From: Hoplostethus atlanticus
Lineage: Eukaryota > Chordata > Actinopteri > Trachichthyiformes > Trachichthyidae
Direction: 5' to 3'
Assembly: GCA_034670405.1 (NCBI GenBank)
Contig: JAXDDX010000004.1
Location: 9,697,501 to 9,761,500 of the forward strand
Length of the DNA stretch: 64,000 nucleotides
Shown here: in pieces, positions 1 through 12,545 of the stretch
How the letters are laid out: each line of letters opens with the position of its first letter
Numbering within the stretch: the stretch's first letter is position 1
The notes under the pieces: model-generated
Seen by the model: only the letters and a program-made list of their open reading frames with translations
Told to the model about the DNA's origin: nothing
Database searches by the model: none
Position numbers and translations under genes: made by a program

Positions 1-1284
1 TAGCGTCCACGCGTTGCTCTATCGTTTTGCCCTACAGTTGAAGGCAGCACTCTCATGGAAATAAATGAATTGACTGTTATTCTTCCACACAAGAGCAGTA
101 CAGTACGCATTGAGAAATAGAAGGGGACTGGGGGTGTGGGGGGTGTGGTTTGGTATGGGGCATTGGGAAGAGTGGGAGGACAGACAGATGTTTGCCCTTT
201 AATGTCCAGATACAGATGTATGTACAGATGTTTTATAAGATGTGGTATAAAATACACTTGTCAGGATGAATCAGCATTAAGCTCAGTGCACGCCACAATC
301 GAATACAAAGACTGAGTAGTGAGTCTCAACTGGAGAAATGGGTTTGTAAACAGCAGAGCTTATGGAACAGGGGTACACTAACGGGTTTGGGCAGACTGTA
401 AGCACAGAATTTCTATGGGTTTACAGAAAATGATCTCATTTCCAGTGATATTTTGTATTCTCTTCTTTCTAATCCAAGATGGCTGTGTTAAAGTGCCATC
501 TGTCATGATGAGAGTAGAATACCTACCATGCAGCCTGGGCCAGACTGATGCAGCAAGCCAAATGGCATTTAATGTTTGCTGTATGGCGACACCTGCTGGT
601 GAGAAACAACTTTTACTATTTGAAAAAAAAAACCTAATGGTAACACTCACTGGCAGACTGAGAAACTCACCACCACCACATAAGAAAAGCAGAGAGCAGA
701 ATGAATGGATAGACGGCTACTACTACTAATAATAATAACAATAATAATGATTAATAATACAAAAACTTTATACTCCACTTATCTAAAAGTAGGTTACAAA
801 AGTGTATTTCAAAAAAGCTAACAAAAATCTAACAAAAATAAATGAGGAATAGTAAAATATATAAAAAGAAGATACAAACTGGAAAACACATTCAAAAGAA
901 AAAGTGGTTAAAAAAATAATAATAAAAGATTAAAAAGTGGGCAAAATGCTTAGATAAAAGCAAGTCTATAAATGTACGTTGTAAGAAGTGTTTTACAGTA
1001 ATGAAAAAAGTCCAAAGTCCAAAGAGATTGTGTGTGCTACTGTCTAGCTGTGAAAGGATGAGGCTCATCAAACCAAATCAGCTCATTTTGTGCTCCCATG
1101 GCTCCAATAGTGACAATGCTGGATAAATGATTAACATGCATTTACCAAGGCGTAGTGACTAAACTACACAAGGTTTGGTTTAGAATGTTGCTCTTATCAA
1201 AGGATATGGTCAAGTGTCAATAATTAAACTCCACTCCTTGTCCAGGTTGAACAGAGTGCAGCATGTAAGTGAACACAAGAGAAG

Positions 1285-1309
<25 letters not shown>
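1285..1309. repeat. (GA)n microsatellite
   Basis: Uninterrupted GA dinucleotides. Confidence 0.9.
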
Positions 1310-1317
<8 letters not shown>

Positions 1318-2491
1318 GATAAACTGTGACATCAAATAGTTGTTTTTCCCATTGTAAGCAATCCATCATGATTTCATATAAAGTAGCAGTCCATCTTGCT
1401 TTGATATATGGCAGTGAATGTGTAGTGAATACTTTAACAGATAAAGGCTAGTATCTCAAAACACCTCAGATAGTCTTGCCACCTCCCTGCAGATTCCTGA
1501 CCTCAGTTCGAGCAGCAATAACACAACACCACTTCGTATCTACACTGCAAATGGTTAGGCCTTTTCGCTCTGGATGATGAAGTGCCCCTTTCTGATTCAG
1601 AGAATATTTCCAAAGTTACACTCGGTTCACAGAAAGGACCCCCGAAAGGAGTATACAAAGTCTGAGGGCAACCTCTGTGCACAATATTGGCTTTGAATGC
1701 CAACTCGAAGATCAAGCGATGCCAGTTAACCCTCGGGAATGCATCCGATGCTACAGAGCAATTCCTTTGTTATATTTGACATTGTGCACATAATTTGCTG
1801 TGCTGTAGAGCAGTGGTTCCTAAACTTGGATCCAGGCAGTGAGAATAACAGATTTCACTCTGTCCACTGTTAACGTCTACAGCAAAGGCAGACAACAGAA
1901 ATATTCCTAGATGGGGGTCCATGAGTCAAAGGCTTTATCACATGGGGATCTGTGGTTGAAAGTTGGTTGTCCTTGGCATGAGAACGGACACTACACTACA
2001 GCACTCCAATTGTAGTACTACTCTCAGTGGATTGCAGTGGTATGAAATGCACAGTGAGATTAATGCAGCCCCTAGAGCTGCCAGGCTTGCTGTGTGAGTA
2101 ACTAAATATTAACAGACTGCTTGGAGGAATAGGAGAAGTCGGGCTAGCACTAAGGATACTACTATTAGTGATAACAAACAAACAACTCTCCAACTATCCA
2201 ATGCCCAGTATGAAACAAATCTTCTTCAAACTGGTTCACTTAGACTGAGTTACTTTGATTTGATTAGCTCGAGAAACGCTATTCAACGTGCTGGAACACC
2301 TGGGAGGTCACATCTGACGCTTTGTTCTACAAAGTATTGATTGATAAGGCAGTTCAGATAACAAAATGTATTGTTGTGCTTGGCGGCGGGCCACTTTACG
2401 TGTTGCTGTAAAGCACAGGAGCATTAAAAACATTAACTAACTAAAAATCCATCCCTATAATATTCCTATAGGGACTGTGGTTCTCAATGAA

Positions 2492-2522
2492 CATAGATAG
2501 ATAGACAGATTGATAGACAGAC

Positions 2523-2554
<32 letters not shown>

Positions 2555-2555
2555 G
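2492..2555. repeat. (GATA)n microsatellite
   Basis: GATA tetranucleotides with interspersed GACA variants at the left end. Confidence 0.9.
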
Positions 2556-3349
2556 GCTATTTATTGCCCCTGAGGGGAAATTGCAGTTATGCAGCAGTAG
2601 AAGAATTTTCTATCGCTATAATATCATTATTTTATTTTACTACAGGGATTAGATTTTTATGGTACAATTATGGTGCATAAGAAACTGCATGAAAACAATA
2701 AGCACAATAGAAAGCAAATTTCTACTACAGCTGGGCCACTGCCTGTACGAGGAAACCCTGACTGGCTGTTGTGGGCTTGCATTGGGCTCAATTTTCCAGC
2801 TGCATTCACGTCGCCCTTTGATCCATTTATCAAGGTCTTTGCTGAAATTCCCCACGCTTCGACCCTCCCAGCCCAGAGTAGTTACCGCCCAGGAATAAAC
2901 GCTGAAACTGAGCTAGAGGGAGAGACGGAAGTACAGGGGAGGTAAGGAGGCAGAAAGACAGAGACCCGGGGTTCACACGTACCGAGGCAGGCGGAGACGT
3001 CATCTTTAAACCCGAATGAGGTGTGTGATTCTAATCGATACTAATACTAATACTAAGGCTGCGGCTGGTATATACAAATATTGATGATAATACTAATGCT
3101 ACCCTAACGATAAATCCTTATGATAGGCTACCCATATAATATTCCTGTAGCGTGTCTGTGTAGTTTTTATCCCCGGTATTTGTATAGTATTCAAAATAAT
3201 AAACAAGCTATAATAACAACTTGATGAGAATTTTGCACCTCTTTGGATTCCTTATATCTATTTTGATATCACACAAAATCCTGTTCTCGTCCTCCAGCGT
3301 TTTAAATAGCAGCGAACTTTATTTTATGAGTCAGACTCCCTCACCCTGT

Positions 3350-4745
3350 TCATTACATTACATTACAGGCATTTAGCGGACGCTTTTATCCAAAGCGACT
3401 TACGATAAGTGCATTCAACATAGGTAGGCAAGAGAACCACTAGTCACTCATTACAGAAACTTCCTACGTCTGAAATCCTATCTTATCTCAGTCTAGGATG
3501 ACATTTAGGATTTTTGGTATTACAGAAACATGTTTCCTAACTGCATTCAGGAAAAAATCCTATCTCATCTAAGGATAGGAATTTAGCTATTACACAACCG
3601 TCCTAACTGAAGAATTTCCTAAGTTAGGAAGTTATGACATAGAAAATAACTGTCAAAAATGGAAGCACCACTGTTGTTAGGTCTGTATGGCAATGACAAA
3701 GAAGATGGGGAACAACATGAATTTTATTATGGTTGAAAGGCTACTCAAACCGTATGATGACGCTTTCAATTTGTGAAGAAAACATCCCAAAAGGGTGGGG
3801 TTTCCTCTCCTCCACCGACACAATTAATGTCTCTGACTCATCGAAGCTTTTCTTGTTCATTATAGCAAGCTAGCTAGCCAGTGACAGTTGAAGTGAGACA
3901 GCCGTTGATATTACATTCTAATCAAGGATACCGGCAGTCTCGTGCACATTCTAAACACAGAGTTTACACTTCTAGTTAGGATTTCTTAACTTAAGATAAG
4001 ATATGAGGTCTGAGATAGGATAGGACACAGCCATGAGTTTAGGAATTGCTTCTGTAATAGGAAGATAGGATTTTTCCTATCTTGGAAACTTAAGTTAAGA
4101 TAGGACAAGCAGTTAGGACATTTTTCTGTAATGAGGCCCCAGAAGTGCATTTCCTTCCTCAACAAGCATCTAAGAGCAGAACCAGTGCTGAGGTAAACGT
4201 GCAATAATAAGTGAGCTACCTACTTTTTATTTAAACAAATGAGACAAATAAGTGAAGCAAATAAGCATATATAAGCAAGTGCTAAGACAAATAAGTGAAG
4301 ACAAATGAGCAAGTGCTAAGAAGAAGGGTCAGGGTAGTGTTTCTTGAAGAGGTGGGTTTTCAGCCTGCGGGGAAAGATGGGCAGCGACTCTGCTGTCCTG
4401 ACATTGGTGGGGAGTTCACTTTCACTGCCCTATAGGCTAGCACCAGGGTCTTGAATTGGTGTGTGGAGCCAGTGTAGAGAACGGAGAAGGGAGGTTGTGT
4501 GGGAGAACTTGGGGCGGTTGAACACCAGACGAGCTGCAGCTTTCTGAACAAGCTGCAGAGGTCTGATGGCAGACGCCGGGGCACCAGCAAGGAGGGAGTT
4601 GCAGTAGTCCAGGCGGGAGATGACAAGAGCCTGGATGAGCACCTGCGCTGCCTTGTCAGTGAGGAAGGGGCGAATCCTCCTGATGCTGTAGAGGAGGAAT
4701 CTGCAGTCCAGTTCAGAGACAACAACGTGCTCTGGACCACATAGC
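3350..4745 (-). mobile_element. L2-type LINE fragment (RT piece and 3' tail)
   Basis: Read on the minus strand, 4745 to about 4340 encodes a broken reverse-transcriptase C-terminal segment with the hallmark SRLDYCNSLLAG, continuing through AARLVFNRPKFSHTT to a second frame with FKTLVLAYRAV. Two frames are needed, so it is frameshifted. The 3' end near 3350-3400 has the common teleost L2 tail (minus strand TAAGTCGCTTTGGATAAAAG analogue) ending in repeated TGTAATG units. A separate MITE-like element (3446-4139) is inserted in the 3' UTR part. The element is 5'-truncated and inactive. Confidence 0.75.
3446..4139. mobile_element. MITE-like element nested in the LINE tail
   Basis: Inverted ends TCATTACAGAAA (about 3448) and TTTCTGTAATGA (ending about 4134) flank AT-rich DNA with many subterminal copies of an AGGATAGGA/TCCTATC motif. 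LINE 3' UTR sequence resumes on both sides. There is no coding capacity. The superfamily is unclear. Confidence 0.55.
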
Positions 4746-4760
4746 TGTGGTCCAGAGCAC
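4727..4760. repeat. perfect 15-bp-arm palindrome
   Basis: Arms 4727-4741 (GTGCTCTGGACCACA) and 4746-4760 are perfect reverse complements around a TAGC loop. It sits at the 5' truncation point of the LINE fragment. Confidence 0.9.
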
Positions 4761-4764
4761 AGTA

Positions 4765-4970
4765 ACTATACCCCAGGGACGTGTAGCCACAAACAAATGG
4801 AGAAGTGTGTTAGCTGCAAGTCTAAAGTGACTTGCAGCTAACACACTTCTCCACTTCCTCATTTGTTTGTAGCCAACACACTTGTTTGTAGCTAACACAC
4901 TTCTCCACTTCCTCATTTGTTTGTAGCCACAAACAAGTTTGTTTGTGGCTACACGTCCCTGGGGTATAGT
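4765..4970. repeat. 206-bp foldback element with nested palindromes
   Basis: The outer 33 bp on each side (starting ACTATACCCCAGGG) are perfect reverse complements. Inside, 4798-4852 is a second perfect palindrome with 25-bp arms and a 6-nt loop. The motif CTTCCTCATTTGTTTGTAGC then recurs as a direct repeat. No coding potential. It could be a foldback MITE or a template-switch product. Confidence 0.85.
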
Positions 4971-5086
4971 TCTTCCTTTCCGTTTTCTACAATGTTATTT
5001 GTCACTGAGTAATCTGCAGTGAAATCAAAAACTGTCTGGCAGCAGATGTAATTGTTGTGCAGAACTATAACTAACTCCTGCAGCAG

Positions 5087-5136
<50 letters not shown>

Positions 5137-5681
5137 TCACACAGACATTTTTTTGTAGATGTGGTCATTTTTCCAGGATCAGTTCCAGTAGGTGTTGCAG
5201 TTTGAGAATGGCTCTATTTTGGAGAGTTATATCATGATGTATGGACTTGTCTGGTAATTGTCATTATTTAATCAGGGGCAGGCTGAGCAATAAGGCCAGA
5301 TGATGAATTGTTATTGTATTTACATTCTTCTAGCTGTTGGGGCAATTTCCCAGCTGTGGTCGGCTAAAACAAACACTGCAGAAAAATAAAACAGCATTTT
5401 AGAGCTTCACTTTTAATCCCAGACAGACAGACAGATAGATAGATAGATAGCTAGATAGATAGATAGATGAACAAAGCAAGAGAGAGGGCCACATCACTAT
5501 ACAATAAACAAGTTTAAGGATAAAAAATCTAATCTAAATCTAAAAAATACAAAAAAATATACAAAATATATAAAAAATATATACATAAAATATACAAGGT
5601 AGTGCAATAAATAATAGCTTAGTGCAATACAGTGTGTGTGTGTGTGTGTGCGGCAAGGGCAGTTCTGAGTAGGTCCGGATG

Positions 5682-5726
<45 letters not shown>

Positions 5727-7560
5727 AGGGGGGGCGGTGTCAAGAAGAACAGGAAACCAAGTTCAACCTCAGAAATGAGTGTGAACATTTCAACATTCAT
5801 TTCAGCTTAACCGAGGGAGTGGAGGAGTAACTGTGATACGCTTGTCTTTATCTACTTCATCCCTTAAATATTAACTCCCTTTGTGCTGACAAGCATCAAG
5901 CAAGAGGGTTGGGGCGGTTCTCTCGCTTCCTTGTAAACTTCCATGCGTCATTGACTTTGTAAGTTCTGGTTTCTACTTGGTGTATGTTATTAATGTTATT
6001 AATGTTATTATTTTGCTGAAGTTTATTTCTCCGTTTCTTAGTCTGATATTTGATTGATGACTGCAGTAAATATCTAGCTTATGGAAATCATCTTTTGTTT
6101 ATAATTGTACTGCAGAAACCATGGAAACCAACCTGTGACCTCTTTATAAGACTCTTAAGCGGTCAACACTTAGCTCACCAGTGTAAAGAATAGAGAATTT
6201 ATTTTAGAAACTTAGTGTGAAAGTGTCTCTTTAAGGCATCTCTTCCTTCGGTGTGAATTTAAGGCAAAAGGAAAACTTTGCAAACCTCTTCAATTGATAT
6301 GGCTAATAATTCGCTATATGGAAGTGGATTGTAATGCTGCTGTATTGGGATCTGGTAGACTGATTATCAGAGATAAACAATTACTGATTTAAGAACCAAT
6401 ATTTATTTGATTATAGTGTCTGTATTAATTATAGATATAGGACTAGATGAGCAGATCACTTACGTAACTCATGTTACTGCTTTAATTCGTAACGTGAGTC
6501 TGTGAGTGTTGCAGGTTTGTAACCCTAGTAAGTTAGTGTAGATTTCACTATCACAGATATAACTATATGTTACTCATTATTTGATGTATAGCTCTTTGAT
6601 ACGATTGAGTAGTCATGGGATTGGGGACAATGGATTTTTAAAACTGTTTCAATTTATGTTTTTTTTTTATGGGTTCTTTATGGGTTAAATGATTGGCAGT
6701 AGTAGTCGACCATGTGAAAAGCTTTTGAAGGGGATCCAGGAAATGCAAAGGCTATTGATTCCGGTCCTTTGTCTTTTATTATGTAGCTGCTATTCTATAT
6801 TCTTCTAGAAAATTAGTTTTGAATTGGCTTGAAATGATGATAGAACTGCAAGAAGCTTTGTGTGTATCGGGAAGAGTTTTCTTCCAAAATGGCATATCCA
6901 CGATTTTGAAAAAAAGGAACATTAACTCACAACATCATTGGCAGCATAAAACGAAAATAGATTTTGGCACTTCTTAAAGGATAGTAGGTACTTTGAATCT
7001 GAATTTGACTAAATGATAACACTGAATGGATCAGAGATACAGAGCTATTGAATGGTGAACGTTTGTCCTCCCTCGTCGCTGCACATAATAAGTAACATGA
7101 GATGTTGTTGTCAAACGGGCATATTCTTTACTTTTCATGTTCATACAATACTTGAGGGGGAAAGCCAGCTCAGATTACTAGACCTGTACTTATTCTCGCT
7201 TTAGGCTTACTTTCCTAGTCCACTAGTTATTTCATATTTCACGATCCCAGCTGTTTTATAGCAATCACACAAGACACAAATGCATGTCGTGTGGCAAATG
7301 CAGAACAGGAAGCCAAATCAACTTTGCTCAAATCAAACACACACACATCATCACACACAAGACGTTATGTTATCAAAGGGTTTAAATGTTTAAGAGAAGC
7401 TGGTCTAAAAGAGATTGTTTCAGTGGCTTCAGTGGCATTCACACCTGCTAAGGCTGTTGCAGCAATGACAGAGCGCGGCATATCGCCATCACAATATTTG
7501 CTTGGTTCTTGAAATGTCTCATTTTTAATCTCTGTGATGCTGATTCTAACTTCTGCCCCA
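4971..7560. other. intergenic region with microsatellites
   Basis: (GT)n at about 5088-5135, GATA at 5432-5469, (GT)n at 5631-5650 and 5685-5724. The frame at 7291-7512 has no recognised domain. A 5' untranslated exon of the following GT92 gene may lie here: a polypyrimidine tract and AG occur at 7560-7561. Confidence 0.5.
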
Positions 7561-7589
7561 GGTTGGGAATCCCTCCATCCTGCTTCTGG

Positions 7590-8699
7590 ATGGACAAGTG
7601 GAAAGAACTCAAATGGAAGTTTTTATTCCTCGTCGTTACTGCCTTCATCTTCATCGTCATAGTTGCTGTGAGATCCCCCGACACGTACAAGTCCATCCCA
7701 AACATACGTCGTGCTCCGGCCTCATGCCCACTGCAGACCCCTGTCCAGACCATCACCCCCCTCTATAATACGAAACACCTGCTGGTGTCAGCCTACATGG
7801 ACCAGAGGGTGAAGGGTTGGGATGTACGCATCATTGGTATATTCAGGAGAGACTCCATCCAACCCCTTTACTGTGTTTTCTGCTGTATGGGCTGGTTGTC
7901 CAGAACCAGCACAGCTAACATTGTACAACACTCGGACAATTTCGGTTTTCCTTTTGTGACTACAGATGTCCTGTGTCAGATACCCCAAGACTGCAGTGCC
8001 AACTATGTCACCCTATTGTCTTCCTCAGATAGTGTGAAGGTAGTCAACCAGGTTTTCCTCCCCATAAGAAACCAGGAGGCCCCCCAGGAGGTGAAAAAGT
8101 TTAATTTCACAGTCTGCATCTCCAACCTGTTTGGAGACTACAACAATGTGCTTCAGTTTACACAGACCCTGGAGATGTACAGGTCAGCACCTTACAAAAC
8201 AAATATATGTGAATGTGGGTGTTTGTGTGGTGGTGGTGGTGTGGGTAGCGCCATGACCATGTGTGGCTGAAATGTTGCACAATGTGGACAGACGTGTGTG
8301 TGTATGTTTGTATGTGGCAAAACGTGACCACTGAATGTCAACCCCTGTCACCTTGTCCCAGGCTGCTGGGTGTGAACAGGGTGGTGATCTACAACACCAG
8401 CTGTGGTCCAGAACTTGACCGTGTGTTGCACAGCTACAGCCAGGAGGGCTTCGTGGAGATGGTTCCTTGGCCCATTCACCACCACATGAAACCGTCTCGA
8501 GGCTGGCTGCACTCAGAGCATGGAGGGGACCTGCACTACTTTGGCCAGTTGACCACACTCAATGAGTGTATTTACAGATACATGGACCGTTCACGCTACG
8601 TCCTGTTGAATGACATGGATGAGATTATAATGCCGTATCAACACAATGGTCTAATGCCTCTAATGGACATGCTCCAACAGCAGCACCCAAAGGTGGGGA

Positions 8700-8753
<54 letters not shown>

Positions 8754-10054
8754 AGGGGTGGAAATAAAAAAATAAAAAAGATAATGATGAAAATGCTTGT
8801 GAATTGAAAATAAGAGTGAGGATAAAGCATGTGAATTGAAAAATTGGGTGATAAATCATCAAAGTGATTTGGTAAAAAAAACAAAAACATAATTTATCAC
8901 CACATCTTTTATCATTTAAACAAGAAAATTGGCACTTATCGTTTAAAGCGAGTAACCTCTAGTCTCTAACTGGGTGGAAGTAACAACAATTAACTGATAA
9001 ACGCATAAGTGATAAAAATAGATGTGAACTGAACAAATGAGTGATAAGTTGTGAGGTGAGCTGATAAATTCAAGGACGATTTGATAAGTGGTGATTTCAA
9101 AGTTGACTTTCTGTTGCATCACTTGCATTACAAAACAAGTCCTTTTTGTTACTTCTACTCTTGACTGTTACCGATTGCAACACACGGCAAGTTTGTTGTT
9201 TAAATGATAGATGATAGAAAATGGTGTTAAACGATGAAAATGGCCGTTTTTACCAAATCACCTCTATTTTAATCAAATCATCTTTGGATTTATCAAATCA
9301 CTTGACAATTTATCACTCAATTTACAAGCATTTTCATCTGTTTTTATCATTTAAGTCTTTTTACTTTCACCCCTCATATGTTTGAGATAGAGCGAGACAT
9401 TATACATAATACATGAAAAGTCTAACTTGGTGATGGTATTTGATATTTATTTATATTTCTCCATATTCATGCATTTCTTTTCAACTTCCGTGCTCCAATC
9501 AATTAACTTGGATCCATCTGTCTTGCAGGCTGGGGTGTTCCTCATTGAGAACCATATCTTCCCCAAGAAACACTTTGAGCCAAGTGGAAAGTTCCATCTG
9601 CCCCAGTGGGAAGGGGTGCCAGGCATCAATATTCTGGAGCACATATACAGGGAGGAGCCAGACAGAAGTAAATTCCACCCCCACAAGTTGATAGTTCAGC
9701 CAAGGTAGGGGGCTTTTCTGAATAACTGAGTAAAGTCTCACATGGGATCTTATTTGCCTTTCGTTGAGGCTCACACAGAATGCAGTGGTTGAACAAATAA
9801 ATATACACAGTTGGCTTCAAAGGTCTTTTTGTGAGACAATATACACGTCATTTCATGTGAGAAAGTTTTGGCAACATACTAGAATCTGTCCAAATACTAT
9901 ACAAAAAGTGCTCAAGTTATAGCTTATTGTTGGTACTTTAACCCTGTAATGCATCAGTTTCAATTCAAAGTGAAATCTGCACATGACCAGTAGCAGATAA
10001 GAAAATAGCATATGCGGTAACAGCATATGCTATTACAGCATCCATTTAAAATGA

Positions 10055-10094
<40 letters not shown>

Positions 10095-10331
10095 CACAGG
10101 GCAGTGGAGCAGACTTCAGTACACTCGGTGCTCCATACGTTTGGAGAAGTGTTCATGGTTCCTCCAGACGTGTGTCGGATAGTTCATGTCCGTGTCCCTC
10201 TGCAGGGGGGCTTAACCTTGAAGCAGCTGCATGTTGACACCCGATTGTGGGACTTCCATGAAAAACTGATCCCCAATGTGGACAAGGTCCTGAGGAGAGT
10301 GGGTTTGTTGAGTTCAAAGGGACAGCACTGA
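7590..10331 (+). CDS. glycosyltransferase family 92 (DUF23) protein, four exons
   Basis: Coding exons 7590-8182, 8362-8692, 9529-9704 and 10100-10331 join in phase through GT-AG sites to a 443-residue protein. The start chosen is the ATG giving MDKWKELKWK, which puts a hydrophobic signal anchor at residues ~10-28, as expected for a type II Golgi enzyme. GT92 hallmarks follow: GQLTTLNECIYRYM and the DxD-like LLNDMDEIIMP at ~279-288, then the exon 3 motif GVFLIENHIF. The family includes C. elegans GALT-1, a galactosyltransferase acting on core fucose; substrate specificity here cannot be read. Exon 1 lies ~7 kb from pdcd10 on the opposite strand. Introns 2 and 3 carry (GT)n tracts next to splice sites, and intron 2 holds a foldback element. 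No breaks seen. Upstream in-frame codons to 7509 are probably intronic or UTR. Confidence 0.88.
8704..8750. repeat. (GT)n microsatellite in GT92 intron 2
   Basis: GT dinucleotides begin 11 nt after the exon 2 splice donor. Confidence 0.9.
8751..9377. mobile_element. foldback TIR element in GT92 intron 2
   Basis: Starts ATGAGGGGTGGAAATAAA and ends with its imperfect reverse complement CACCCCTCAT. The inverted similarity runs well beyond 80 bp on each side, with repeated GTGATTTGATAAAT-like motifs. No transposase is encoded. A non-autonomous DNA transposon is the simplest reading; the superfamily is undetermined. Confidence 0.65.
10057..10093. repeat. (GT)n microsatellite next to GT92 exon 4
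   Basis: The tract ends only a few bases before the acceptor TTCACAG at 10099, so it stands where a pyrimidine tract would be expected. Confidence 0.9.
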
Positions 10332-11101
10332 TGGAGGATGGACAGACACACGGGTAGACCCGTGCTGCACAGGCCAATGAATCCTACACTGGTGAATGTG
10401 CACCCAGACCAGGTGAATGTCCAAAAAACGTCGGCTAGGGGAAGTAAATGAGTGACACTCTCCCCTATAACCTCTCTACTGCTCCAGTGGAGCTTCTCAA
10501 TGTCCAACATGTGAAGAATGTAGTCGTGTTAGGCAGCTCCCAGATTTAAGCACGTGAATGCACTGGATACTTAATCTGTCTGATAATCAGGGGTGTAACC
10601 AGAAATTATACTTAAATTAAAGTATGGGTATTGTTTCAAAATCAATCGTAGTCAATTACAAGTCAAAGTATCTAGCTAGAAATTTTAAAAAGTAAAGAAG
10701 TAAGTTTACTTTTTTTTATTACAATGGATAGACAATGCTGTAATGAAAGAACGGAGGAGACTTTTTTTTTGCATTAAAATGAATGGGTTCAAAAAAGTAT
10801 TTACCAAACTATATACTGGCTAGCTGACCCCATTCACTTCCACTAGCATTGCTACAAAATGCTAACAAGATTCCAGTGGACGTTTCTCAGTAACCGATTT
10901 AAAAATGTTTTTCAGCTATTTGACTTCATTAAGTTGATTCAAGTGTGCTGCTGTGTCTATAATCAGATCCCCCCTATTGTCTCCATTCACACCACACCTA
11001 AAATGTAATACTCCTATGACCTCCTTTCCTTTTTGTTGTTAGAACTTATCTTGTCCAATATCTAGCCACAACTCAAACCTTTGGAACTTTACAATGGCAT
11101 A

Positions 11102-11155
<54 letters not shown>

Positions 11156-11869
11156 ACACAGGTACCACACCAGCATTGAAACCATTTCATATCATGCGAG
11201 CATTGAAAAGTCTCTCATTACCCGAAGTCTTGCTGAAAGCAATAGTCTGAACAAGGTAAATGATCCCAATCTGCCTTGCTACAATTGCAATGATTGTCTC
11301 AGTTATCAGATTTACCAGGAGGTCCATTTGGACCTCAACTTTGGAAAAGAGGTGAAAACACAAGCTTTAAATTCAGTGAGGGCAGTGATGATCTTTTATT
11401 GATGTTGTGGAAACTAGCTGCCTCTGGGCTGCTCATACAGTGGGCCTGAATGGGTTTGAATCCCACTTCCTGTGCTGTCACATCCCTCTTTACCAAATAC
11501 TATCATTACAATGAATAAATGATAGGGCTGTGTGAACGTATTTTGAAGTTATTCACAAATGGTGTGATGTGATGTGATGTGATGATTTTTCTACTATACA
11601 TGTACTGTGTGACTGAATTGTGACTGAAATGTGGTCAGCAGAAGAATAATAGAAATCTCGCCACTCCATATTAATCAATATGGCTTGGAAAGTTGACACA
11701 AGACAAGCAAGAGTTATTGACACATTGTTCTTGAACCTTTGTGACTTTCACCCTATTGAATCAATAGTCTTTTGCTAGAATTTCATTTATTGAGTTCATT
11801 TCAGCTTTTAGTATGTTTCTTATGTGGAAGGGGGGGCTTGTTCATTGGATTAAATACTTTCTGATAGAG
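10332..11869. other. GT92 3' flank, no further gene seen
   Basis: Presumed 3' UTR followed by intergenic DNA. It contains a (CA)n tract at about 11104-11153 and short GTGAT repeats at about 11562-11583. No conserved coding frame was found. Confidence 0.5.
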
Positions 11870-12545
11870 TATGCAACACAGGTGTGTTCATGTACAGGTG
11901 CAGGTTTTATCCCCTTGATTATTTTTAATCTACACAAATGAGATGTTGCAGGACAACACTGTACAGTCATTTCGATATGTGGGTGATATGGCCCTTGTGG
12001 GCTTATTTTCTAACAAAGATTATTATGAAGGCTTCAGGGAGGGTGTAGCTGTTAATGTAGATACAACTAAAGAACTGATTTTCTACTATTCCTCTGTACC
12101 AACCTGTAGAAATAGTGGAATGTTTTAAATATTTGGGGGCGTGCACTGATAAGAAGCTGAGCTTTACTGTCAGGATGTCCTGGAGAGGGTTTATGTCAGC
12201 CTGCAGCATTGTAGCTTTTGTTGTTTGTTCTAACTGTATACTCTGGAAACCTTGGCACAAAGTGGAGAAATTAACTTGAATTGTCAATATGGGTAGCAAG
12301 GTTATAGGCAGCTAAATATGTATGTCCTGTATGATTCAACGGTACAAAGAAAGGCTCAGGCTGTAACGACCCCAATGACCCCCTCCATCCTGAATTTGAA
12401 CTTTTCCCCTCTGGCTGTCACATAAAAATGCCAATAGCCAAAGGAAATCTGTACAAACGATTGTTTGTCCCTAGTGCAATCTGCTCAACAAAACTAGTTT
12501 CTGGAGGTGCAATAAAGTTGTGTTGTATGGTATGGTATGATATTG
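11870..12545 (+). mobile_element. degraded non-LTR retrotransposon (Rex1/L2-like) 3' part
   Basis: The plus strand encodes a decayed reverse-transcriptase core: SFRYVGDMALVGL at about 11970, matching the usual F.YADD/FADDMAL motif with the first catalytic Asp lost (YVGD), followed by KELI and VECFKYLG. Downstream, IAKGNLYKRLFVPSAIC-like codons and a GTTGTATGGTATG tail resemble fish LINE 3' ends. Several frame changes show it is dead. It is 5'-truncated. Confidence 0.65.

Larger units (their letters stand above)
1..3345. other. intergenic region, no gene seen
   Basis: No spliced or conserved coding signal is visible on either strand. Short open frames (for example 415-729 and 2670-2945) show no recognisable domain. 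The stretch holds a GA dinucleotide tract at about 1285-1309 and a GATA/GACA tract at about 2492-2555, plus AT-rich filler around 720-1000. Confidence 0.6.

Noticed and set aside
7291-7512. 73-residue frame just upstream of GT92
   Set aside because: No homology recognised and not in a spliced arrangement with GT92; possible UTR or chance frame.
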